Positions 1 through 7,963 of a DNA stretch of 32,075 nucleotides are shown piece after piece. The stretch is from NCBI GenBank assembly GCA_021731245.1, contig JAKFXT010000010.1, positions 1-32,075 on the forward strand, written 5' to 3'. The position numbers and the translations under genes are program-made. Origin of the DNA: Patescibacteria group bacterium (GTDB lineage Bacteria > Patescibacteriota > Minisyncoccia > Phycocordibacterales > JAKFXT01). The notes under the pieces were generated by a model. That model saw nothing but the letters and a program-made list of their open reading frames with translations, made no database searches and had not been told where the DNA came from. Position 1 is the stretch's first letter. Each line of letters opens with the position of its first letter.

Positions 1-144
1 GTCTCATAATATTGAGCTTTGTTTAGCTGGAAAAATTAATAATTAGAAAATTTATTTGATTTTTCTTACTTTTGCTTATTTTTTATAAAAAATACTGCAA
101 AAATTAGAAATTTTACAGAGGAGAATGGTTTTAAGAAAACTAAT

Positions 145-173
145 CCGAAAATTTCTTCAAGAGAAATTTTCGG
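145..173. repeat. Perfect 12-bp inverted repeat (CCGAAAATTTCT-TCAAG-AGAAATTTTCGG), terminator-like hairpin
   Basis: Seen directly; followed by T-rich sequence on the + strand. Confidence 0.6.
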
Positions 174-483
174 TTCTTTAACAATCTTTTTTCTTCCGCC
201 TCAACTCAAGTCTTCCTCAAGTTCTAAATATTTTACACCAAAGACATGGGAACCACCACAAGTGGATAACTCTTTTTTTCCTAAGTCCCAAAAAATTTAT
301 ATAGCGCCCCAAGCCAAAGAATACTGGAAGCACAAACCTTTGAAAACAACACACTTTTCTCAAAAATCAACCCTCTTATCGCTCCCCTTGTGTTAAATTA
401 TTACAGACAATTTATTCGAAAATATAAGTCGTATATTTTAAAAGAAAAAATCCAACAAATAATCACTTTGATATAATAAATTT

Positions 484-906
484 ATGGCTAATTCAGAAGT
501 TAAAACTAAAAAAACAACTAGCAGTGTCCGAACTTTTATTTCTCGTATAAAGGAAATAGAGAAACGAAATGATGTAAATACACTTATAAAAATATTTACA
601 AAAATTACAAAGAAAAAACCTATTATGTGGGGAGATTCTATTGTAGGTTTTGGAGAATACCATTACAAATCTATATCCGGACGAGAGGGAGATTGGCCTT
701 TGACTGGCTTTTCACCGAGAAAACAAAATCTAACTATTTATATAATGCTCGGCTTTGAACAATATAAAAATATTATGAAAAATCTTGGGTCATATAAAAC
801 CTCACGATCATGTCTTTATATAAAAAAATTATCTGACATAGATACATCTATACTTAAAAAACTTATAAAGAAATCCTTCCTTGATGTGAAGAAAAAATAT
901 ACTTAA
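484..906 (+). CDS. DUF1801 domain-containing protein
   Basis: ORF; motif WPLTGFSPRKQNLTIYIM...LGSYKTSRSCLYIKKLSDID typical of DUF1801. Confidence 0.8.
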   Translation: MANSEVKTKKTTSSVRTFISRIKEIEKRNDVNTLIKIFTKITKKKPIMWGDSIVGFGEYHYKSISGREGDWPLTGFSPRKQNLTIYIMLGFEQYKNIMKNLGSYKTSRSCLYIKKLSDIDTSILKKLIKKSFLDVKKKYT

Positions 907-911
907 AAAGA

Positions 912-2012
912 ATGTTGATTATAACGAGACATATTTTTGTTATTTTAATTGCAACGCTAGCCTTTTATGTATTTATTTTAACATTTACAAATTCTTTTTC
1001 TTACAAAAAAGAATTTGAGAAAAAAGAAGAAACAAAAAATAATTCTGCTTTTGTCATTGCCCTACCAGAAAAAATTCTTTTAAGTAGTGGGTATCACGTT
1101 TCTCAAACATTTAATAACTGTGCGCCAGCAGCTCTTTCAATTGCACTCTCTTATTATGATATTTCTGTAAGTCAAGAAATTTTAGCCAAAAGTCTAAGGC
1201 CATTTAATAATCTACGTGGCATAGACGACGACAAGTCCACTCCCCCGCAAGAACTAGCGGAAGAAGCGGAGAAATATGGGCTCATTTCGTACTTCCGAGC
1301 TGGCGGTGACATAGAAACATTAAAAAAAATCCTTGCATCAGGTCAACCCATAATCATTCGCACTCTTTTAAATACAAATGAGGATTACGCACACTATAGA
1401 GTGATTCGCGGATATGATGAGAGGACAAAAGAAATAATCCAGGACGACTCTTATCAGGGGAAAGACATACGCTATACCTATGAAGAATTCAATAAAATCT
1501 GGAAGCCATTTAATTATGCCTATCTTGTGATTGTAAAACCGGAAAAGAAAGCCGAGATTGAGCAAGTTCTGGGTGAAAACTTAGACCCAAGACTCTCTTG
1601 GCGAAAATCAAGAACCATAGCTAAAGAGCAACTCATGAAGAATCCAGGTGACACAATGGCTCGCTTTAATCTTTCTATAGCTCACTACTATCTAGGCAAT
1701 TACAAGGGAGCAACTATGGAACTTGAAAAAATAGGGGCAACCCTCCCCCGTCACACTCTTTGGTATCAAATGGAACCAATAGAAGCTTACTTTCAAATAA
1801 GAAATTATGATAAAGTTTTTAAATTAACTGACGGTATTTTAAATGATAAAAACAAAGCTTACAGTGAACTTTATATTCTGCGAGGAAAAAGTTATATGGA
1901 ACTTCAGCAATCAAATTTGGCTCGTGCAGAATTTGAAAAAGCAGTCTTCTATAATATAAATTCAAAAACTGCTAGAGAAGCACTAGCCTCCTTATTGGGA
2001 CAAACAAACTAA
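912..2012 (+). CDS. C39-like peptidase domain protein with C-terminal TPR repeats, N-terminal TM
   Basis: QTFNNCAPAALSIALSYY (catalytic Cys region), later HYRVIRGYDE, TPR-like C-terminus. Confidence 0.75.
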   Translation: MLIITRHIFVILIATLAFYVFILTFTNSFSYKKEFEKKEETKNNSAFVIALPEKILLSSGYHVSQTFNNCAPAALSIALSYYDISVSQEILAKSLRPFNNLRGIDDDKSTPPQELAEEAEKYGLISYFRAGGDIETLKKILASGQPIIIRTLLNTNEDYAHYRVIRGYDERTKEIIQDDSYQGKDIRYTYEEFNKIWKPFNYAYLVIVKPEKKAEIEQVLGENLDPRLSWRKSRTIAKEQLMKNPGDTMARFNLSIAHYYLGNYKGATMELEKIGATLPRHTLWYQMEPIEAYFQIRNYDKVFKLTDGILNDKNKAYSELYILRGKSYMELQQSNLARAEFEKAVFYNINSKTAREALASLLGQTN

Positions 2013-2014
2013 AA

Positions 2015-2521
2015 ATGATTAATCGAAAAAATATATTTTGGCTGATAATAATATTTTTTATTATCTTAACCGCTGTAATTATAATTAGCCTTCCTCAATC
2101 TTCAGACTACACATCTGAAAAGACACCGGAAGTAAAAAAAGAACTAGTGGGGCCACATATAAAAATTAAAGAAAAAGATATTAAACTTGAATTAGCAACA
2201 ACAACGAAAGATGTAGAAAAAGGTCTTTCCGGTCGCATCTCTCTTGAAAATAACTCTGGTATGCTTTTCGTTTTCTCTAAACCTTATCGTTATTCATTTT
2301 GGATGCGTGATATGAATTTTCCCTTAGATATGATTTGGATTAACGATGGACTAATTGTTGATATAAGTGAAAATGTACCAAATGACTTCAATCCAGCTTC
2401 TCCAACTTTTTATCAACCTCTTAGTCCCGCTCAATATGTACTTGAAGTAAATGCAGGTTTCAGCGGAGCGAACAACATTAAAATTGGGGATGCTGTATCA
2501 TTCATAAATATAAATCTATGA
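2015..2521 (+). CDS. DUF192 family protein, N-terminal membrane anchor
   Basis: ATTTKDVEKGLSGR...GMLFVF...SFWMRDMNFPLDMIWI motif. Confidence 0.85.
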   Translation: MINRKNIFWLIIIFFIILTAVIIISLPQSSDYTSEKTPEVKKELVGPHIKIKEKDIKLELATTTKDVEKGLSGRISLENNSGMLFVFSKPYRYSFWMRDMNFPLDMIWINDGLIVDISENVPNDFNPASPTFYQPLSPAQYVLEVNAGFSGANNIKIGDAVSFININL

Positions 2522-3576
2522 TACTCACTCCTGCAAAAGCAGAAGACAAAGAAAAGTGGAATGATTTTGTCAGAGACAATTATCCCCCGATTGGGGCTTT
2601 TATGATTACTTTTGAATGGGGTGAATTTCAGAAAGCTTTGGGGCGCAATGTTGAACGATATGAAATAAAAGAAGGGGCAAAAACTCTCGCATTATTCACT
2701 CTTATACACGAAAAACTACCTTTTAACTTTTACTACGGCTATACTCCCCGCGGACCCGTTTTTGATAAAAACATAAATACTGAGAAGTGTCTTGAGATTA
2801 TGAGTTTTATCGCCAAAAAACTAAAGGAAAAGCACTCAGAATTTCTTTTCATACGCTTTGAGCCTCCAATAAATGAATCTAGTCTCCCCCAACAAAACTC
2901 TTATCTTGTATTTACTAGGAGTCACATTCAGCCAAGAAAAAACCATGCTGTCCCCCTTAAAGATGGGCTCGAGAAAATAAGAGCCAATCTTCACCCGAGT
3001 ACCCGCTCTAATATAAAGAGAGCTTTAAACCGTGGGGTGGAAGTTGTGGCTAAAGACACTTTCAATGAAGATGACTACGGGAATTTGTTTGCCATGATTG
3101 AAGACACCAAAAAGCGTAATTCCGGCGTAAACACCTATCCAAGAGAACAATATTTTAGGACTTTTCTTAACACTATTCCCAAACTTCTAGAAAAAAACCG
3201 AGAAGGGCTTTCTTTACGTATTTATTGGGGTTATCAAAATAATGAACCAGCAGGGGTACACATGGTGGTTTATTTTGGTACAACCGCCACATACCTTTTC
3301 GGCACAACGTTTACTAAAAATTTAAATTCAAAAATAGCTACATACCTTCATTGGCAAGCATTGAGTGAAGCAAGTGAAAAAGGAATGCTTTATTATGACT
3401 TAGGCGGAATTGACGAAAAAATTTGGCCAAGTATTACAGATTTCAAAAGACAATTCCGTGGCAAAGAGTGGGAGTATGTTGGAATAATAGACGCTCCCCT
3501 TCGCCCGCTTTTTTATTATATATTTGTTATTCTGCGGGCAATAAAACGCAAAATAAAATTTAATTGGTTTAAATAA
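2518..3576 (+). CDS. FemAB-like peptidoglycan bridge aminoacyltransferase (GNAT fold)
   Basis: LHPSTRSNIKRALNRGVEV, YLHWQALSEASEKGMLYYDLGGID motifs. Confidence 0.8.
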   Translation: MILTPAKAEDKEKWNDFVRDNYPPIGAFMITFEWGEFQKALGRNVERYEIKEGAKTLALFTLIHEKLPFNFYYGYTPRGPVFDKNINTEKCLEIMSFIAKKLKEKHSEFLFIRFEPPINESSLPQQNSYLVFTRSHIQPRKNHAVPLKDGLEKIRANLHPSTRSNIKRALNRGVEVVAKDTFNEDDYGNLFAMIEDTKKRNSGVNTYPREQYFRTFLNTIPKLLEKNREGLSLRIYWGYQNNEPAGVHMVVYFGTTATYLFGTTFTKNLNSKIATYLHWQALSEASEKGMLYYDLGGIDEKIWPSITDFKRQFRGKEWEYVGIIDAPLRPLFYYIFVILRAIKRKIKFNWFK

Positions 3577-3608
3577 CATTCTGACCTTCAGCAGAAAGTT
3601 AGAATGTT
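3575..3608. terminator. Bidirectional terminator-like hairpin between convergent genes
   Basis: AACATTCTGACCTT ... AAAGTTAGAATGTT, about 14-bp stem with one mismatch and one wobble. Confidence 0.65.
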
Positions 3609-3609
3609 A

Positions 3610-3828
3610 TTAATATCGACTTATTCTAAATCCAAGCCAGATTCCGAGAGCTCCACCAACCGCGCCCCAAATTATTGAAGAAAAAGAAAATATGCCCGCG
3701 CCCCAAAGGGTTGGCGCGTAACTTCCGAGAGATGAGCCAATTATCATTCCTATCCACACAAACTTTTTTGAATCCATCTTGTAGTAAGGAAGTTTTATTG
3801 TTAAATATCTAAATAGTAGCTCCGTCAC
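3610..3828 (-). CDS. Small hypothetical membrane protein (true start probably internal MDSKKFVW)
   Basis: ORF with two hydrophobic, glycine-rich segments. Confidence 0.5.
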   Translation of the reverse strand: MTELLFRYLTIKLPYYKMDSKKFVWIGMIIGSSLGSYAPTLWGAGIFSFSSIIWGAVGGALGIWLGFRISRY

Positions 3829-4096
3829 CTAATCCCATTTGAGCTTTATATTGCTCAATGACTTCTGGGTGCTTCCCTTCTTTACAATCATTTACAAATA
3901 TTTCTGCACTTTCTCCATCAGGAAATGACATGTAAGCAAGAGCGCTTTCACAAACAACATTTATATTAAGTTTACCTTCTGGGGCAGGCGTATTTGGCAA
4001 TTCGGACGAAACACGAAACATTCCATAATAGGCAACAAAAGCTATCACAAGAAATGCAACGATTACAGAGGTTATCTTCTTATTTTCCATATACAA
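3809..4096 (-). CDS. Hypothetical protein with N-terminal TM segment
   Basis: ORF; VIVAFLVIAFVAYYGMF segment. Confidence 0.6.
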   Translation of the reverse strand: MYMENKKITSVIVAFLVIAFVAYYGMFRVSSELPNTPAPEGKLNINVVCESALAYMSFPDGESAEIFVNDCKEGKHPEVIEQYKAQMGLGDGATI

Positions 4097-4112
4097 AGGA
4101 TACCATAAAAAA

Positions 4113-4982
4113 TTAATTATAAAATATAAACATTGTCGCCATTATAACCATTAATATATTCTCAGCAAATGTTAGCCATGTCACTGGCACATTGAAAAAC
4201 CCCCCTAAACAAGCACAGGCTGTTTCCTCCTTTTCGCTTAATTTATAGTAGACACCGACAGAGGCGACGCTCATTAGTATTATTGTGATAACGCTCGCAA
4301 TAAAAAGCTCTGTCCGATTGAAGTACAATATTCCCAAAAAAACCTCGAGAGGTGCATAGAAATAGCCCCATAATGGGAATCTTTTTGCGACAATGTCGTA
4401 CCCTCCATACATTTTGGCAAAATTCTTTATATTTATAACCTTGAGCCCACCAAACAAAATGAAAAAACCTGCCATAAAATCAAGCATCCAATCGTGAAAG
4501 AGGTGTTCCAGGGAACTTATAGGCCAACTTCTGTAGGTCGCCCAGATAAAAACGAGTAGTAACAAAGTTAGAAGTGGTAATAATCTTTTGAATTTTTGAA
4601 AAATTCTTCCCTTTATGCCATTAGAAACGGCACCGGTTCCAAAGACATTTTCCTTATCAAGGATAAATCCGGTCACTAAACCAAACTTATCCGTAGTTGG
4701 AGTAACTTCGGGACAACCCTTCCTTTGTTCTAGTGTTTTTCCATCAGGCGACACTGTCGCATGAAAACTGCAATGAGCTTCATTTTTTAAACCCCAAGCA
4801 ATGTATGCAAGGGAATTTTTGTAATAAAACACGCCAACGGAAAAAATTATATTGTCTATGGTTTTTTGATAAACTTCTTGACGAAGATTTGGTATAGAAA
4901 CTCCTCTATATTCACGATTATTTCTAACCTTATAACGCTCCCATCCCGAAAGATCCAGTCTATTTTTAAAGAGATTTTCCAT
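4113..4982 (-). CDS. MauE/DoxX-like membrane protein with extra N-terminal soluble domain
   Basis: ORF; multi-TM C-terminal half with ETACACLGGFFNVPVTWLTFAENILM motif. Confidence 0.6.
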   Translation of the reverse strand: MENLFKNRLDLSGWERYKVRNNREYRGVSIPNLRQEVYQKTIDNIIFSVGVFYYKNSLAYIAWGLKNEAHCSFHATVSPDGKTLEQRKGCPEVTPTTDKFGLVTGFILDKENVFGTGAVSNGIKGRIFQKFKRLLPLLTLLLLVFIWATYRSWPISSLEHLFHDWMLDFMAGFFILFGGLKVINIKNFAKMYGGYDIVAKRFPLWGYFYAPLEVFLGILYFNRTELFIASVITIILMSVASVGVYYKLSEKEETACACLGGFFNVPVTWLTFAENILMVIMATMFIFYN

Positions 4983-5010
4983 AATTTTGATACTTTATTA
5001 TACAAAGAAA

Positions 5011-5034
5011 AAGGCCGGGACGAATCCCGGCCTT
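5011..5034 (-). terminator. Strong intrinsic terminator of the GC-rich gene
   Basis: Minus strand AAGGCCGGGA-TTCG-TCCCGGCCTT perfect 10-bp stem, UUCG tetraloop, followed by TTTTTC. Confidence 0.9.
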
Positions 5035-5053
5035 GCGACGGCGCCTTGGTACC

Positions 5054-5446
5054 TCAGGTGATCGCCAAGCGGTGTGTCTTGAACATCCACGCGAGCGCCG
5101 ACTTGAGCATCGTCACGAACCAGACGACAAACAAGCCGATAAGAACGATCGTGACGAGGAAGGTCAGCACCGAGCCCAGGGCAGAGCCGAAGAGCATTCC
5201 GACGATCGGCGATACCGTGGCACAGATGATCTGCTCGCCAAGCAGAGCCCAGCCAAACTGAGGCGACGAGAACATCACGACCAGAGCTTCGAAAGTGAGC
5301 CCCATGTGGATGACGAAGTGCTCGATCTCCCAGAGCGTGGCGCCGATGAAACTGAGATCGGCCGGAGCCCTGTGGCTCGAAGCATAGACACCGGTTGCGA
5401 ACAGTGGCGCGACGACTGCGAACAGAAAAGCGGTGATTCGTTTCAT
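5054..5446 (-). CDS. Predicted exported/membrane protein in GC-rich island (start at internal ATG)
   Basis: AAGGAG Shine-Dalgarno 6 nt upstream of the ATG at 5446; MKRITAFLFAVVAPLFATGVYA signal-peptide-like, then further hydrophobic segments. Confidence 0.75.
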   Translation of the reverse strand: MKRITAFLFAVVAPLFATGVYASSHRAPADLSFIGATLWEIEHFVIHMGLTFEALVVMFSSPQFGWALLGEQIICATVSPIVGMLFGSALGSVLTFLVTIVLIGLFVVWFVTMLKSALAWMFKTHRLAIT

Positions 5447-5557
5447 GGCCGACTCCTTATGGGTTGGTCCAGCTAGTTGGAATAAAAACTTGAAGACGTG
5501 CAACTATATAAATACTAGCATAGACAATATGAACTGCATTTATAAATACTGCAAAAC

Positions 5558-5956
5558 TCACTTACTCTCAAGTCTTATGAGCTTACCCCTGCGCTTCACT
5601 ATATTTTTATAATCCCACTGAATAAATGTGGCCTTTTTGAGCCAACGCTTAATTTCCTTTTCTTTTATCTCCGTAACCTTGGTGTACATTATCGAGGCAT
5701 CTTTAAACCTTCCTTTACCTCCAATTAGAATAGGTTCATCAAAACTCCTCCCACTCCAGAACATAAGCTGAAGACCGGCCTTCAGTTTCGAATATCCCGC
5801 AACTGGATTACCATCGAGAAACCATACTGGATGAGCGTGCCACACTTTCCCCTCACCTCCCTTTAAATATCCCTTAATGATGCGGAAAAGCTCATTACAA
5901 ATTTTCTTATCTTCGCCTCGCTGTTTGGAATTGTATTTATTAATGTCTGAAATCAT
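5558..5956 (-). CDS. DUF1801 domain-containing protein
   Basis: VWHAHPVWFLDGNPVAGYSKLKAGLQLMFWSG...FKDASIMYTKVTEI. Confidence 0.75.
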   Translation of the reverse strand: MISDINKYNSKQRGEDKKICNELFRIIKGYLKGGEGKVWHAHPVWFLDGNPVAGYSKLKAGLQLMFWSGRSFDEPILIGGKGRFKDASIMYTKVTEIKEKEIKRWLKKATFIQWDYKNIVKRRGKLIRLESK

Positions 5957-5959
5957 AAA

Positions 5960-6334
5960 TTAATCACAATTGGGAATCTTAAGAATTTCACAGTGATAAA
6001 AATCAACTCCCATGCCATACCCTCCCAAAACGGAAAAACCAACAAAGAGTATCCCAACTAAAATATTAAGAACCATAAAACGAAGATTCCTAATTGCAGG
6101 ATAAAGTGAAACTATGCCACCAATAAATACAAATGAAATGAGACTGAGGATGAGGAATTGCTCGTACAGACTTGGGAAAGTATCAAGAGCGAGGATTTTC
6201 AATACGGGAAACCCCGACACCACGAGCGCGTTTAGGATGAAAAAGGGAGAAGCAAGAATTATACCAAGATAAAGATGTTTATTCAGAGTAAACATGTGCT
6301 TATTATACCAATCATACGTCTTCAAGGTTACCAC
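5960..6334 (-). CDS. Hypothetical multi-TM membrane protein
   Basis: ORF with three to four hydrophobic segments. Confidence 0.5.
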   Translation of the reverse strand: MVTLKTYDWYNKHMFTLNKHLYLGIILASPFFILNALVVSGFPVLKILALDTFPSLYEQFLILSLISFVFIGGIVSLYPAIRNLRFMVLNILVGILFVGFSVLGGYGMGVDFYHCEILKIPNCD

Positions 6335-6411
6335 TTTTTGAAGACTCCATCGAGAATTTAAGAGCGTACATTACATATTCCGCGCAAAGCTGTGTCTCCT
6401 GAACAATCACC

Positions 6412-6993
6412 TTATACCTTAAAAACTTTCCATTCGAAGTCCCCGAGAAACACAATTTCAAGGTCTTGTCCCATGTGTTTCAAGGAATTAAGGGCTTTGG
6501 AATTTGGAGGCAATTCAATACTTTTATAGTGACAAACTACTCTGAGAGGAAGAAGGCCAAGCCCTTCACGTATTTCTCCATCTGATTCATCATCGTGAAA
6601 GGCACTATACCGCCCAATCGCATACGCTCCAGCAGATGAACCGACAACCGTTTTACCATCGAGATTTTCTTTAAGCTCAAGATAGTTCTTCAAAATCCCT
6701 AGGAGTTTTGGGGTGCTGCCACCTGGTATATAAAGAACATCCGCTTTCTTTAGTTGCTCCATAAAATTACTTTCATCCGCGAGTAAAAAAATAAGGTTCT
6801 TGCCATGCGCCCACTTACTAAAAATCTGGCTATCCTGCCCAAACTTCCTTGTGATGTCAGTATCTCGGGAAGCAAAATAACAAAGCAATATTGTGGCACC
6901 ATCCGAAACATCACGGACAATCTCTTCGTAAAAAGATCTGTTCAAATCATTATCTGTTCGAGTATATCCGCCGTGGAGAATGTATTTGGTCAT
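6412..6993 (-). CDS. Peptidase S51 / dipeptidase E-like protein
   Basis: YIPGGSTPKLLGIL ... VVGSSAGAYAIG nucleophile-elbow motif. Confidence 0.85.
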   Translation of the reverse strand: MTKYILHGGYTRTDNDLNRSFYEEIVRDVSDGATILLCYFASRDTDITRKFGQDSQIFSKWAHGKNLIFLLADESNFMEQLKKADVLYIPGGSTPKLLGILKNYLELKENLDGKTVVGSSAGAYAIGRYSAFHDDESDGEIREGLGLLPLRVVCHYKSIELPPNSKALNSLKHMGQDLEIVFLGDFEWKVFKV

Positions 6994-7046
6994 GATTTTT
7001 CTTATTGTATCGCTTTCAGCAAATTTGCTAAGCGACCCATCTCATA

Positions 7047-7559
7047 CTAAATCTTTAATAAGATTTCATTTATAAACTCAATTTTCCTTCTATAATACTC
7101 CTTTACCGTAACGCCGTTGCATTCTTCCTTTAAAATTCTATATCGATTCAATTCATCATGATGGCTCTTGAGATATTTCTCAAAGGCTTTGCTATTTAAA
7201 TAATTAGGATGATCAACATCAATTAGCTTGAGGTCAATCTTCTTACCCTCTTCCTTAACTTCAAATCTAACCCTGTCAGGGTATACCGACTTTATAGGAC
7301 CAAGTCCCGCTTCAAGTTTCTTAATGTAATCAGGAAACCTCCCTTTATTGGTCACAATAGAAACATCGATTTCGTCTTGACCAGAAATACCGAAGCTACT
7401 CGCCCCAACATGTTCTACTGTCACCTCGGGACCTAAAATATTCTGTATTTTCTTTTTAGCTTTTATAAATAGTTTCTTAGCTTTTGGATCATAAGGAACA
7501 ATAAGTACCGCCTTATCTGACAAAGACTCAACCCACTTTTCTTGTTCAGGAGTAAGCAT
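7047..7559 (-). CDS. GrpB-like nucleotidyltransferase family protein
   Basis: VLIVPYDPKAKKLF...VEHVGASSFGISGQDEIDVSIV; HPNYLNSKAFEKYLKSH. Confidence 0.8.
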   Translation of the reverse strand: MLTPEQEKWVESLSDKAVLIVPYDPKAKKLFIKAKKKIQNILGPEVTVEHVGASSFGISGQDEIDVSIVTNKGRFPDYIKKLEAGLGPIKSVYPDRVRFEVKEEGKKIDLKLIDVDHPNYLNSKAFEKYLKSHHDELNRYRILKEECNGVTVKEYYRRKIEFINEILLKI

Positions 7560-7598
7560 TAATTATTCTATTTAAAATTAAATTTACTTCAGAGACGC

Positions 7599-7717
7599 CT
7601 ATTGTCTGTTCCGCGCAAAGCTGGGAGACTTGGACTCAATTTCCTTATGGGAAATTCCGGGGAAGTTCCCCGAACTTCCCTTCTCGTCCAACTTGAACCA
7701 AAATTACCGCTTTCAGA
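7599..7717 (-). pseudogene. Partial duplicate of tRNA-Gln 3' half plus trailer, interrupted by a 57-bp palindromic insert (7638-7694)
   Basis: 23-bp identity 7695-7717 to 7761-7783; GACTTGGACTC shared; trailer similar to tRNA-Gln trailer. Confidence 0.7.
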
Positions 7718-7743
7718 AGCCTTATTGTCTATTTCGTGCAGAG

Positions 7744-7814
7744 CTGCGGGACTTGGACTCGAACCAAAATTACCGCTTTCAGAGAGCGGCGTCCTACCAT
7801 TAGACGATCCCGCA
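7744..7814 (-). tRNA. tRNA-Gln(CTG)
   Basis: Cloverleaf: TGCGGGA/TCCCGCA acceptor, CCGCT-CTCTGAA-AGCGG anticodon arm, TTTGG-TTCGAGT-CCAAG T arm. Confidence 0.9.
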
Positions 7815-7963
7815 GCTCTGCACATAATAACGACAATTTTTCAAAGAAAACCAGATGGAAAACAAAACTGTTTGTTTTCCATTCCCACCACTTCGATGAT
7901 CTCCCAGCTTTGCGCACAACACAATAGCTGTAAGATTAGCTAAAAAATAGAATAAAGTAAAAG

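Noticed and set aside
4866-5476. Plus-strand ORFs 4866-5261 and 5033-5476
   Set aside because: Antisense to better supported minus-strand genes; one is Arg/Asp/Glu-rich low-complexity typical of shadow ORFs in GC-rich DNA
7589-7943. Four overlapping small ORFs around tRNA-Gln
   Set aside because: They are translations of tRNA and duplicated tRNA sequence on both strands; no protein-like features or starts
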